This document shows positions 1-10,004 of a DNA stretch of 64,000 bases, in pieces; the stretch's first letter is position 1; every line of letters starts with the position of its first letter. Under the pieces are notes generated by a model. It saw nothing but the letters and a program-made list of their open reading frames with translations, was not told the origin of the DNA and made no database searches. The stretch is taken from assembly GCA_036365145.1 (NCBI GenBank), contig JAEOAD010000018.1, positions 14,490,501 through 14,554,500 of the forward strand, given 5' to 3'. The position numbers and the translations under genes are program-made. This DNA comes from Orientallactaga sibirica (Eukaryota; Chordata; Mammalia; Rodentia; Dipodidae).

Positions 1-104
1 ATGAACTCCAGATGCATAGGCCACCTTGTGCATCTGGTTTATGTGGGTACTGGGTAATTAGGTTTCACAGGTATGTGCCTTAACTGCTAAGTCATCTCTC
101 TGGT
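1..104 (-). mobile_element. Dip-like tRNA-derived SINE, cut by window edge
   Basis: Minus-strand Dip-type SINE. The plus strand shows the complement of the body and ends with the complement of the conserved head (AAGTCATCTCTCTGG). The CT-rich 3' part lies outside the window. Non-coding, pol III type. Confidence 0.85.
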
Positions 105-105
105 C

Positions 106-137
<32 letters not shown>

Positions 138-142
138 ATGTC
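105..142. repeat. (TA)n/(TATG)n microsatellite
   Basis: Alternating TA run grading into TATG units, directly beside the head of the preceding SINE. Confidence 0.9.
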
Positions 143-1020
143 AGAACCATCCACAAGCTTTTCTTTTATTAGAATCCTACACTGTAGTATTTCTCACATA
201 TCCAAGTATTTCATCTTTGTATTATATTCACTTACTCATTTCTTCATTCACTTACTCAGTAATTCATTCATGCCTCTCATGTTACTTCCCAAGAATATAG
301 AAATAATTAGGATAGGAGTGGTTCAGTAGTTCTCATTCCAACATGTGTCAGATGAATGAAATGCGGTTTTTCTGGACTACTTTAGAAAACTCCTCCACAA
401 TCTCTGGAGACATAAATTATCCTTTCATAACGGTCACACATGTTTTTTGTTTTAGGATTTTTTTCCACAGTAGGCATGGATTTCCAGGAAGTGATACTCA
501 AAGTCTGATAAATAAGTTCTCACATGGTGGAACCTTTTGTCACCTATTTCAAAGACAAAAATCTATGTTTCACCTTCATGCCACTTCTGCTTTTACAGTT
601 ATAAACATGTCTGCACTCATAATAATTGTGCTTACTGACACTGATAATAAACCTAGTATGTGAACAGTATTTTCTTTTAATTTTCACAAGGCTAGAAAGA
701 GGTTGCCTGTATGAAATTTACACAGATTCATATAAAATTCTTGACCTTCAGGGCAATTTATTTTTAGCCTATAAGATTCCGAGTTATTTATTCCAGTAAT
801 AAAAGTACACTCCTTTTGTTTTTAAATTTTAATTGTTTTCTGGCATTGCTTTTCAAAAAATAATTTGACTTCATTATACATTTTTATTTACAACTTTCAA
901 AATCAATAAATTTCACATTTACACATCATCTGATTTTCTTCATTATGAATATAATGCATTTCCATGATATGCTTGCTGAAATCCAAAAATTGACATTGGC
1001 AGATTACTATTACTGAAAGT
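143..1020. other. Unassigned AT-rich non-coding DNA
   Basis: No repeat or gene recognised. Open frames of 65 and 106 codons here have no motif and no start context, and look like chance frames. Confidence 0.6.
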
Positions 1021-1519
1021 CTGTTTGTACACTGTGATGGCTAAGTTTGTTGTCAATGTGATCTGTGCAGGAATCCACAGACATTACTCTTGTGAGGGTC
1101 TCTGAGGTTGCTTCCAGGAAGGATTAACTGAAGGAGGAATTCCTTCCCCCAAGGTGATTTCTTCCCCCAGAGTCAGTGGTGCCTCTCTCGGAGGGGTCTT
1201 TATCTAAGGCAGCTCTGGGAGAAAATTCTTTCCTCCCACCTGGCTGCCCATACTGCTTGCTGGCTTCCAGCATGGACTGAGGACCAGTATGGACTGAAGA
1301 CTAGCATGGACTGAAGACCAGCAGCTCTGCAGGAAGCCTCCAGCCTTCAGTGCAGGATTAGGACTACTGAGGCATCCAGCCTCATGGACTGAGCAGCTAA
1401 GGGGTTCTTTGACTCTTGGGCCTGTAAACTGCTATTGTTGGACTGCCATAAACCAATCTAATAAATTCCCTTTTAATGCAATTAATTCTATTTGTTCTGT
1501 TCCTCTAGAGAACCCTGGC
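1021..1519 (+). mobile_element. Unclassified rodent interspersed repeat
   Basis: The composition and the characteristic end (TTCCTCTAGAGAACCCTG) match a repeat type that is abundant in rodent genomes, possibly an L1-related 3' end or other retroelement. It contains three tandem 17-nt units at 1271-1321. The family was not resolved. Confidence 0.5.
1271..1321 (+). repeat. Three tandem 17-nt units
   Basis: Units at 1271-1287, 1288-1304 and 1305-1321 read CATGGACTGAGGACCAG, TATGGACTGAAGACTAG and CATGGACTGAAGACCAG. They lie inside the host repeat. Confidence 0.9.
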
Positions 1520-1530
1520 AAACTCTTAGG

Positions 1531-2330
1531 TGTTTTTCTTTTTTTTTTTTTTTTTAAAATTAACATTTACTTTCAATCCATGGATCTCATACCCACGTGT
1601 ATGTTTCTTGCTTCCCTGGTTGACTTTGTAACTGGCAGGATCTCCTGCTTATTCAATCCCTTGGCAACTATTATTCTCCAGAAGCTCTCATAGCATTTTC
1701 CAGCCCTATGAGTGCTAGCTGGATTCCCTTTCAGTTCCGGCATGATCACTTGATATCCTGTGGCTACAGCTGTGGTGTCTTCAATAATAGGTACTTACCT
1801 TTTAGCTTTTGCAGGCAACCAAGTGTTTTGGGAATGGCCTGTATTATTTTGGGAATCTCGTGTCTCCCTGACTAACAGCTCTGTGTGTCTGTGTGTTGGG
1901 GTGGGTGGGTGGGTGGGGCAATTCTGGCCCTGGGAATTACCAGCCAGCCAGAGCCCATGGTTTTAGGGTTATGCTTTCTCCACCTTTTATGGAGCTGTTC
2001 TGTCCAGGTCCCCCCCTCCCCCTTTTTAGGGAAACTCTTGAAGATTATCTTCCAGATATTTGGTACATTTCCCTCAGTCTTTCCTTGACTGATAGTGTCC
2101 CCATAATTAGAGTGGAGATTTGGATATTTGTGTTTGGGGAAGAATCCTTCAGAAGTGAGCCTCTGTTCTCACAGCATCCATATCAGATGTGTATGACACT
2201 CATGTACCAATACTGATGCTACGCTTTATTCCTTGCCTAGCGGACTGTCCCAATCAACAGCTATTACGTTTCTCTTTGTCTTTGCTATTCCTCGGGGAGG
2301 ATTCCAAGTCTAGCAAACTTATAATGGAAA
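1531..2330 (-). mobile_element. Possible minus-strand retroelement 3' region
   Basis: A run of 17 T at 1539-1555 would be the A-tail of a minus-strand insertion whose body extends to about 2330, including GGGT/C-rich stretches. It resembles an L1 3' UTR in style, but no family was recognised. The frames of 67-107 codons here have no recognisable protein. Confidence 0.35.
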
Positions 2331-3028
2331 TGGAGGGAATCTAGACTCTGCCTTCCTGATAATGAAATTAAACTCATTATGCAGAAAAGATTGGCTCCTT
2401 CAACACATTGGATAGTTTGCTCTGCCATTATACAAGAGTATATGCATTTTATAGAATAGGACCTAATCTAACACCATGTTTTTATTTATTGTGTTGCTAA
2501 AATTGTCATGGCTCTGGCCACTGTAAGCTAATTTTAGGGTCTGTACTACTTATTTCATATGCTGCGAGAAGTAAAATTGCTAACATCTGACTGTTTTGAG
2601 TATTATCATATCTAATTATTGATTATCCAGCTAGAAAATAACATTGAGAAGAAGATAATACACATACTGTCCTGTCTGTGGAACAGGAACTCTGTGAGGG
2701 AAGAGATTTTGGAATGCTACTATCCTCCAATTCTTTGAACAGTGTTGAATACTTAGTAAATACTTCCTATTTTGAATTCATCATTTATGAATACCATATC
2801 TTTTATATTGCTTGATTAAACTATTTCCTTTGACAACTGTATAATCTCTATCTGTCTTTTCTCAGCTTAACTGTTATGCAAATGATATATATGTAAACAC
2901 CTGCATACCAAGGTAAACATAGCCATCTGAGTTTATACTTCTAACTACTCTCACCAACCTGAGAAACATCTCTGACATTTCTCTCAAGCACTGTTTCACT
3001 CACCACTCATGTAGGGAACTCTTAAAAA
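2331..3028. other. Unassigned DNA with one L2-like relic
   Basis: AT-rich and non-coding. Apart from the L2-like fragment listed separately, nothing was recognised. Confidence 0.5.
2672..2795 (+). mobile_element. L2/MIR-type 3' end relic
   Basis: The order matches the ancient L2 3' end: GGAACAGGAACTCTGTGAGG, then an AACAGTG segment, then TTAGTAAATACTTCC where the family has a CAATAAATATTTG-like end. Strongly diverged. Confidence 0.4.
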
Positions 3029-3039
3029 ATTGAGGGGAG

Positions 3040-3192
3040 AGCGGGCATGGTGGCGCATGCCTTTAATCCTAGCACTTTGGAGGCAGAGGTAGGATGATTG
3101 TCATGAGTTCAAGGCCATCCTAAGAATGCAGAGTGAATTCTAGGTCAGACTGGGCTAGAGTGAGACCCTACCTTGAAAAACAAAAACAAAAC
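3040..3192 (+). mobile_element. B1 SINE with target-site duplication
   Basis: 7SL-derived rodent B1. It starts AGCGGGCATGGTGGCGCATG, continues through the GAGTTCAAGGCC segment and ends GTGAGACCCTACCTTG plus an A-rich tail. An 11-nt duplication ATTGAGGGGAG flanks it at 3029-3039 and 3193-3203, so both ends are fixed. Confidence 0.93.
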
Positions 3193-3309
3193 ATTGAGGG
3201 GAGTGTCTTCTAGAAATATGTACATTTAATTATAGGAGTCCACATTTCAGGAAAACAAAAGTGACTATTTTTGTTAGCAAAGAATTAAAAATCAAATGTG
3301 TCTTTAGCT

Positions 3310-3966
3310 ACATAAAGATTCTCATGAAAAAAATACTTTTAATAGATCAAGAAATCACAGCAAGAATTAACAAATGAAATTGCATCAGAGTAAAAGATTG
3401 ATATGTGGCAGAAGAAACTATTAGCAGGGCTGGAAAGATGACTCCGTGGTTAAGGTGTTTGCCTGCAAAGCCAAAGGATCCTGTTTCGACTCTCCAGGAC
3501 CCACATAAGCCAGATGCACAAGGAGGTGCATGAATCTGGAGTTCGTTTGCAGTGGCTGGAGGCCCTGGTGTGCCCATTCTCTCTCTCTCTCTGCCTCTTT
3601 CTTGCTCTTAAATAAATAAATAAATACTAAATAAAATGTTTTTTAAAAAGAAACTATTAGCAAGAGTGAAGGGACAACATAAGGAATGGGTGAAAATCTT
3701 TGGGCAGCTAATCATGTCACAGGGGATATTAATATCCAGACTATATAAATAATTTGAAATATTAAGCACCAAAACCACAAATATTCTAATCAATAAATGG
3801 GCAAATAAACTGAAAAACTCTAATAAGAAGTACACATGGCTAATAAATACATGAAAAAACATCCTTAGCATTTAGGGAAATGCCAATCCAAATTATATTG
3901 ATATACCATCTCCCTCCAGTTGGAATGGCTAGCATCAAGAAAATAAAAACAGCCTTGTACAAGCCT
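3310..3966 (+). mobile_element. L1 ORF2 3' fragment, split by a Dip SINE
   Basis: Plus-strand L1 remnant. It keeps the usual order near the end of ORF2: gaaactattagcaagagtgaa, the 'aatatccagactatataaa' segment, 'atgggcaaataaactg', 'catgaaaaaac', and 'ataccatctccctccagttg' followed by 'gaatggc'. It is broken by stops and interrupted by a Dip insertion at 3427-3647. Not functional. Confidence 0.8.
3427..3647 (+). mobile_element. Dip SINE nested in L1
   Basis: Full Dip layout: head GGGCTGGAAAGATGACTCCG, GCCAGATGCACAAGG segment, GTTCGTTTGCAGTGGCTGG, CT-rich part and an AAATAAATAAAT tail. A perfect 15-nt duplication AAGAAACTATTAGCA lies at 3412-3426 and 3648-3662. The duplicated bases are L1 sequence, so the SINE is younger than the L1. 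Confidence 0.96.
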
Positions 3967-4004
3967 TTAGTTTGAGGCCACCTTGACACTACATAGTGAA
4001 TTCT
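3967..4004 (+). mobile_element. B1 fragment
   Basis: About 38 nt resembling the B1 middle (TTTGAGGCCACCTTGACACT, then ACATAGTGAATTC). No duplications were found. Confidence 0.45.
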
Positions 4005-5132
4005 TTATATATTTTGGGTCAAATTATTTATAGAAACAGATATAGATAAATATAGATACAGATATAGATAGAATATGTATAGGGAATGCCTGATACAAAT
4101 ATATTAGAATATCTGATTTGCTTGTTTCTTCAAAAGAAAGTGTCATTAGGGCAGAAATCTCTTTCTGTGGAGAGAACACAGTTCAGGCACAGAGAATGCT
4201 GGCTCCACACTCAGTGATGTTGACAATGTACCTTCAGGTTTGTCCTATACCTAAAAAGAAGGATTGAAACAAGTTATGTATTCAACAGTGGTGCTTATAT
4301 TTTGAAAATACCATTAAAATATAATATTTTAATACAAAAGTAAAGTGAATCAGATTTTTAACTCCTTATCGGGAGGCAAATCTCATGCTAGTACAGCTTC
4401 ATGGTTTCAGCTATGTCTGTTTAAGGAGAAATTCTCAGGAATAAAAACCACTAGTCCTTTTGTCAGACCTATTGTATTATCTAGTTATTAAATTAATACT
4501 AATGAAGTGCAGATTTACATGAGCTCATATCTACTCTACTTGCTATTTGTTCTAGACTGTTTGAAAACATTCTTTCCCATTCATTTTAAATTGACCTCAA
4601 CTGTAGGATTTTTAAGCATTTTGTCATCAGACTACTAATTGAGAACTATATTTACTATCAACAATGAAAGATAAAGAAGATATTTTGGGGCAGGAAGCAT
4701 TTTCAAAGATGCTAATCAAAGGTGAGTAGAGCTTTCTATTGGAGAAGGTTGGGTTTTCTTAGAAGGCACTTTGATTTGTTTCAGATAAGTCAATTAAGCA
4801 CTGAACATTTTTTAAGAAAGCATTTTATAAGTTCCCAAGTTTCTATACACTTTATGTATATTTTCCTCTGAGTTTGAAAACAATAGGCCATTTTTGGGGG
4901 GTAGGAAGTTTCTAGTAGAAAGAAGATATAGGTCTTATCTCTCTTCTTAGTCTAAACAGCATTTCTTTCTGGTGGCCTCCTGAATTCTTGCACCTCTCTT
5001 CAGCTTGTTCATATGTCAACCTTGTCTTTTGAAAATTAGACTACAGTGAGCTGGACATATGAAGAAGAGAAATCCTTTTGAATTCTCATTCTATGCTTAC
5101 ACACTTGTTGGCTAATGTGGTGTCAAGAAAAA
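4005..5132. other. Unassigned AT-rich non-coding DNA
   Basis: It holds a short imperfect GATATA-rich stretch near 4037-4078. No other repeat or gene recognised. Confidence 0.55.
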
Positions 5133-5143
5133 AGATAAATGCA

Positions 5144-5192
5144 TATCTTGCAATTAAGTGCCTTTAAACCAATGAACCATCTCTCCAGCCTC
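5144..5192 (-). mobile_element. Tailless 49-nt Dip head insertion
   Basis: Only the first ~45 nt of a Dip (complement of GGCTGGAGAGATGGTTCATT onward), with no body, CT-rich part or A-tail. A perfect 11-nt duplication AGATAAATGCA flanks it at 5133-5143 and 5193-5203. The break lies where the tRNA-like anticodon loop would be. This resembles the described class of tailless retropseudogenes made from truncated tRNA-related RNAs. Confidence 0.75.
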
Positions 5193-5256
5193 AGATAAAT
5201 GCAAATTTTGGTACAAAGAAACACAAGCTATGTGATAAGATATTTTGACTGATGGT

Positions 5257-5866
5257 TGTTGGGGACCCCCCTAGGGCCAGCCCAGGAGGGACGGCAGGGT
5301 CTCTGCCAAGTTGGGGGTGAGAAGCACGGAATCACGACACAGACTCCGGGAGTTGGCAGAGGGCGAGCTGCAGCAAACTCGTTTACTCAAAGAAGTGTAT
5401 GGAGTTTTAAGGGGCTTGGCTGGCCAATCATTGTATGGGTGGTCCCCTTTTTGTTACCAATGATAGCCTGTCTCCGGACAGATCATCTCGTAGCAGGTTT
5501 CTTGCGAGCATGGGACTGTAGCTGTTGTCACTCCAGGCCTGTGCAGGATGCCATGTTCACAGAAGCCACTTCCTGGTTTCTTCTGACATGTGGTCTGGCT
5601 AGGGCTAGACCTGCATTGTGCCATACATATCCTTCTTTTTGTTTTTATTATTGGCAACCCTGGAAGGTATTTTTTTTTTTTTTTGGCAAGCCATTGATGG
5701 CCCCAAGGGATCATCACATGTGAAGGTGCCAGTTTTACGTTGCCCCATCTCATGGAGTCTTACCCGTCATTGGCTATCGCCATCCTAGTGAGAAAACCTG
5801 AGGGGTGTGGCCTGGTTTCTTCTGACATGTGGTCTGGCTAGGGCCAGATCTGCATTGTACCATACA
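5257..5866 (-). mobile_element. ERV LTR remnant, class-II-like, with internal direct repeat
   Basis: GC-richer than its surroundings, with TG...CA-type ends (plus strand TGTTGGGGACCCCC at 5257, CATACA at 5866). Read on the minus strand it ends GGTCCCCAACA, in the style of ERVK/IAP-type LTRs. A 56-nt direct repeat with three mismatches lies at 5572-5627 and 5811-5866; each copy ends in CATACA. On the minus strand a purine-rich tract (AAAAAGAAGG, 5631-5640) sits 3 nt before the inner TGTATGG. It is either an internally deleted provirus (partial 5' LTR, polypurine tract, complete 3' LTR 5627-5257) or one LTR with a U3 duplication. No target-site duplication is evident. A 155-codon frame inside it is fortuitous. 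Confidence 0.65.
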
Positions 5867-6083
5867 GTTGGCATGTGAAATATAAGCATAATTATGAAAA
5901 TTGTATTCTCCAGAATCAAATAATTAGTTTTTGCCCAGGACTTATCATTTTCTAGTTATGTGGAAGTTCTCTTATTCCTTTATGACTTGTTTTCCTCTCC
6001 TACAGAGCAAGCCTGAGTCAATTCCCTAACTCATGGGAGTGCCATAATGACAATTAAACAATGCACTGATGGTTTTTTTTTAT

Positions 6084-6343
6084 TTTTATTTTTTAATTTT
6101 TGGAGAAAGACACAGAGAAAGACAGACAGAGAGAGAGGGAGAGGGAAACAGATAGAGAATGGCTGCGGCAGCAGTCTCTCAGCTGCTGTGAACGAAATCC
6201 AGATGTGTGCGCCCCCTTGTGGGCAAGTGTGGCATTGAGCCCTTGTGTCACTTTGCATCTGGCTAAACGTGGGACCTGGAGATTGGAACTGGTTTTTAGT
6301 CTTAGCAGGCAGGCGCCTTAACCACTAAGCCATCTCTCCAGCC
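6084..6343 (-). mobile_element. Dip SINE, long subtype
   Basis: Minus-strand Dip ending at CTCTCCAGCC. Between the CCCCCTTGT and CATCTGGCTA segments it carries an extra 35 nt (6221-6255) that short Dips lack, and its 3' part reads with AGCTGCTG in place of the usual GCAGTGGCTGG. An imperfect duplication CACTGAT(G/A)GTTTTTTT flanks it from 6064 and 6344. Confidence 0.92.
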
Positions 6344-6640
6344 CACTGATAGTTTTTTTATGCAGGGTTTTGTGCATTTAAGAACTCAAGAAAGGTTCAA
6401 TCATTTCAATGTTTTAAGTATTCCTATTGGATAGGATGATACAGGAAACAGTGGTTTCAGTAAGAGCAAACATGAACAGGAAGATCTCTTCCAAACCCTC
6501 CATTCTCTGTTTTGTACCTTGCTCAGTTTCTATATATTTGTACAATATTTCTGCTTCCTTTCCTCATTTTAATTTTCTATTTCTTTTTGTATTCTGATTC
6601 ACACTGAGATTTTTAAAAAAAATTTTTTAAAAAGTTATTT

Positions 6641-6813
6641 GCAAGGAGAAAGAGAGAGAAAGAGAGCAAATGGGTGTGCCAGGGCATCTATTTACTGCAA
6701 ACAAACTCCAGATGTATGTGCCACTTTGTGCTTTTACTTGGGTACAGGAGAATAGAACCCAGGTCATTAGGTTTTGCAGGTAAGTGCCTTCCCTCTGAGC
6801 CATCTCTCCAGCC
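6641..6813 (-). mobile_element. Dip SINE, short subtype
   Basis: Complement of the CT-rich 3' part (GAGAAAGAGAGAG), body (AACAAACTCCAGATG) and head (GAGCCATCTCTCCAGCC). Moderately diverged. The duplication was not resolved. Confidence 0.88.
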
Positions 6814-6894
6814 AAAGAGATGGTTTACTTGCAAAGAATGTAGAGAGAGTTTGTGGTAAAGACATAAGAGACACCTGCCAAAATTTTCTTTTGT

Positions 6895-7075
6895 AGTTAA
6901 AGTCTTCTGAATTTTGGAGTCAACAGAGCTGATTTGGGTTGTCCCTCCATCATGTGTTGTTATCTTTATGATCCTGCACATGTCTCTTGGTCTCTTAGTC
7001 CTCAGATTATTATCCTGAAAAGAAGAACATCACAGGTATTTCTAGGATCAATATGACATTTCAGCAAGATAAAGA
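6895..7075 (+). mobile_element. MIR relic
   Basis: Follows the MIR core order: TTTTGGAGTCAACAGAGCTG, then TCTCTTGGTCTCTTAGTCCT, then CAGATTATTATCCTGAAAAG. Ancient tRNA-derived SINE, well below consensus identity. Confidence 0.65.
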
Positions 7076-7084
7076 ACTTGTAAG

Positions 7085-7292
7085 AGGGCTGGATAGAGAG
7101 GTTAGTTGCTTGTCTGTGAAGCCTAAAGACAAAGGTATGATTCCCCAAGTACACCAGCTGCATAAGGTGGTGCATATGTCTGGAATTCGTTAACAGTGGC
7201 TAGAATTCCCAGCACACCCTTTTCTCTCACTCTATCTGCTTCTTCCTTTCTCTGTTTCTCTAATAAGTAAGAATCAATAAAATGAAAGGCAA
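7085..7292 (+). mobile_element. Dip SINE
   Basis: Head GGGCTGGATAGAGAGGTTAG, B-box-like ATGATTCCCC, GGTGGTGCATATGTCTGG segment and CT-rich 3' part ending in an A-rich tail. Diverged. Confidence 0.88.
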
Positions 7293-7299
7293 GAAATTA

Positions 7300-7520
7300 A
7301 AATAGAAGCACGAACATAAAACATGAAAACAAACAAAACAGAAATGACTTTTAAGTGTATGACAAGCTTCTCTTCTTCATTAGTAATCAGGAAAATACAA
7401 ATATGCCAGTTAGAGATATACCATTTTAAAGTCCAATAATATTGAATATTGGGGAGAATATGAGGATAGTGGTGAGTTAATAAATTACTACAATTATTTT
7501 GGAAAACCATTGGTCATTAA
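7300..7520 (+). mobile_element. L1 fragment
   Basis: Keeps the L1 order AATCAGGAAAATACAAATAT, ATACCATTTTAAAG, ATTGGGGAGAATATGAGGA and AATTATTTTGGAAAACCATT. Highly decayed with no open frame. Confidence 0.55.
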
Positions 7521-7600
7521 CTAATAGAGATTTATATCCATTAGAGTATATCTAACATTTTTTTCCTTTTATGTTCTGGTGTGTGTATTAGCTGTGGCAT

Positions 7601-7621
7601 ATGTATATGTAAGTAAGTAAG

Positions 7622-7655
<34 letters not shown>

Positions 7656-7674
7656 TGTATGTATGTATGTATGC
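7601..7674. repeat. (GTAT)n microsatellite
   Basis: Short GTAA start, then about 13 uninterrupted GTAT units, at the 3' boundary of a minus-strand B4. Confidence 0.95.
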
Positions 7675-7968
7675 AGATGTCCATGTCCCATGCACACACA
7701 TGTGGAGGCCACAGAATGATGCCAAGAAACCTTCATCCCTCTTCTACCATATTTCCTTGAGACAGAGTCTCTTATTGAATCTGGAGCTTGATGGTTTCCA
7801 GATAGATTGACTGGCCAGCAAGCCCCAGCAATCATCCTGTCACCATGTTCTCAGTGCTAAGGTTACAGGCATGTACTGTCACACTTAACATTTTACATGG
7901 GTGCTAGGGATCAAACTCAGGTCCTCATGCTTTCATAGCAAGTGCTCTGTGCTTGCCCAGCCCACTAA
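7675..7968 (-). mobile_element. B4 SINE
   Basis: Plus strand shows the complement of the B1-like right half (TTTCCTTGAGACAGAGTCTC ... GTTACAGGCATGTACTGTCA) followed by the complement of the ID-like left half (GGGATCAAACTCAGGTCCTC). B4 is the rodent ID-B1 fusion. Its outer 3' end runs into the GTAT array. Confidence 0.75.
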
Positions 7969-8039
7969 CAATTTTTCTACATAGATGACAGACATTGTTT
8001 CAACATGTACATATCAAAAGCTTGGCTAATGAGTTTATG

Positions 8040-8186
8040 TTTTGAGAGATAGACTCTACCTCTTCAGTCTTGAAATTAGAGGCACATACCACTACACCCG
8101 GCATTATGTGAATACTGGTGATTGAACTCAAGTCCTCATGCTTGAGACACAAACACTTAATCCAACTAAGCTATCTTCCCAGTCTC
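8040..8186 (-). mobile_element. B4 SINE, partial
   Basis: The ID-like half (GATTGAACTCAAGTCCTCAT, AAGCTATCTTCCCAG) and a reduced B1-like half (TTTTGAGAGATAGACTCTAC) are in the same order and orientation as the B4 just upstream. Confidence 0.6.
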
Positions 8187-8761
8187 AACTCATTTTTTCC
8201 TTTCAAAGGTTCTATTAATGTGGCTCTGGCTGTTAACTCAATTTCAATCCTTGCCGATCATACTCTAGAATGCACCTTACAGCTTTATAACTGTGTTATA
8301 TATTGTCTGCAGTGCAGATACATGTATAGTATGTGAATTATTCATCCAAGGTGCTGATTGTAGGTCATTGTGAAAAGGACCAGAGGGGGTAGGTAGGTAT
8401 TTTGTTTTACATCTCATTTCAGGTTTAGTGAAACTAGTTTTGGATTTAACTGTAACTTAGCCAGTAACTGCCTTTTCCAACAATGTTCATAAATTACTCC
8501 CGTAATAAAATGTATTCATAAATCACTAGTTTGTAATTACATGTTTGGGGCATTTGCCTCCAGGTCCCAGACTTTTTCTGCCCCTCTTTGAAGATTTCGT
8601 TTTAGTACATAGAATAAAGATTCATATACAAAACAACATATTACCATGTATTTCCCTAATAAATGCAATAAAATATTTCAAAACAAACTCTTTTTGACAG
8701 GGACTTACTATGTAGCACATGCTATCCTCAAACTTATGATCTTCTTGTCCCAGGAATATTT
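8187..8761. other. Unassigned non-coding DNA
   Basis: No repeat or gene recognised. A B1/B4-like scrap (GACAGGGACTTACTATGTAG) near 8696-8750 abuts the CCTT array. Confidence 0.45.
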
Positions 8762-8934
8762 TTCTTCCTTCCTTCCTTCCTTCCTTCCTTCCTTCCTTCC
8801 TTCCTTCCTTCCTTCCTTCCTTCCTTCCTTTTCCTTCCTTCCTCCTCCCTTCCTTCCTTCTTCTTCCCTCCATCCCTCCTTTCCTCCCTCCCTCCCTTCC
8901 TTCCTTCCATTCCCTTCCCTTCCTTCTTTTTTCC
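8762..8934. repeat. (CCTT)n microsatellite, about 170 nt
   Basis: Pure CTTC units to about 8830, then interrupted by CCTCC, CATCC and TTTT variants. The Lys/Gly/Glu/Arg- and Ser/Pro/Phe-rich frames across it are artefacts of the repeat. Confidence 0.97.
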
Positions 8935-9817
8935 TTACAATGTGAGGATTACTAAGCTGTAAATCCAGCAGCAAATACTATATTCATGAAGAAGATGAAG
9001 TTCTCATTCATAATGTGAAGCATCTTGCTACCTATAGTGTTTTGTAGTGGTAGTGGTAATATTTTGTATAACAGTGACAGGCTCAATAAAAAGAGTTCTT
9101 AAAAATATGGTAAATTAGATGAATCACTTAAGAAATCAAACATAAAATTCTACACTGAATGTAACTAATATGTTTCATAACTGTCTGTGAATTCCTGTGT
9201 CAGTTTAAAGAAACTCTAGTTGAAAAATTTACATAATGCATTGTGGGTAAAGCTAATGTAGAAAGCACATTCTTGTATATAATTGGCATCCATTTTGCTG
9301 GCATCATGATGGGGGTTTTTGAATCTTTTACCTTTTGAAATAACCATCTTCCAGGGTTCCTGTCTTTCCAACTACTCCCAGTTTTCAAATATGTTTCATG
9401 TTGCAAGATAGTATGGACCTTTCATTACAAGTCAGTCCAGTTTTCTATTATGCAAACTGAACACCAATGCTAAGGAGGAGTAGGATGGTATGGCTTATGA
9501 ACAAATGAATTACAAGAAGAAGTCATGAAAAAGTCTCAGAGCTGCAATGGAGATCTTGGTGAATGAACAGAATAGAATGTCAAAACTGCCGCCCCTTTCC
9601 ATTAGCTGGCAACTTTATTGTGTCTTTATTAATAGTTCATTGGAGCCATTTGAGCTCCTGAATCATTGATCAAAGTCAAACTTTAACTCCCCTCTTACAC
9701 TCTAATAAAAATAATTGTTCACATATATTAAGACCATATTGTATAACCAGAGGCCAAACTAAAGATTTTACATTTTATTTAAATCAATGCCTTTTAAATA
9801 TTAGCATACACAAAAAT
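8935..9817. other. Unassigned AT-rich non-coding DNA
   Basis: No repeat, gene or regulatory motif recognised. Confidence 0.5.
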
Positions 9818-9985
9818 CTCTGGAAGAGCTATAAAATACAGATTCCTAATTAATATCTTCTCCTTACTTCCAAATCTAACTCAGAAGTCTAGGATAAGTC
9901 CTGAGAAGTTGCAATATTGACAAGCTCCTTTTTGATAAACTGCTGCTGGTCCCAAACCCATAACTTTAGTGGCTCTGCATATCAT
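9818..9985 (+). mobile_element. MER5A-like hAT-Charlie relic
   Basis: Diverged but in the order of MER5-type non-autonomous elements: TATAAAATACAGATTCCTAA, TCAGAAGTCTAGGATAAGTC, CTGAGAAGTTGCAATATTGA, then ACTGCTGCTGGTCCC. Ancient DNA transposon fossil. Confidence 0.6.
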
Positions 9986-10004
9986 TCTCTGAGTTACCAA
10001 CTAT

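Noticed and set aside
3427..3470. Possible tRNA genes at SINE heads with A- and B-box-like motifs
   Set aside because: The motifs belong to Dip SINEs; no cloverleaf with proper acceptor pairing, and the same sequence recurs about twenty times.
5256..5753. Open frames of 155 (plus) and 99 (minus) codons
   Set aside because: They lie inside the LTR remnant; the GC-richer sequence gives long chance frames and no protein motif is visible.
7601..7674. Evenly spaced tandem repeats as a CRISPR-like array
   Set aside because: Unit of 4 nt without spacers, in a mammalian genome; an ordinary microsatellite.
8622..8974. Lys/Gly/Glu/Arg-rich and Ser/Phe-rich open frames of 83-99 codons
   Set aside because: They read straight through the CCTT microsatellite; no start context or family.
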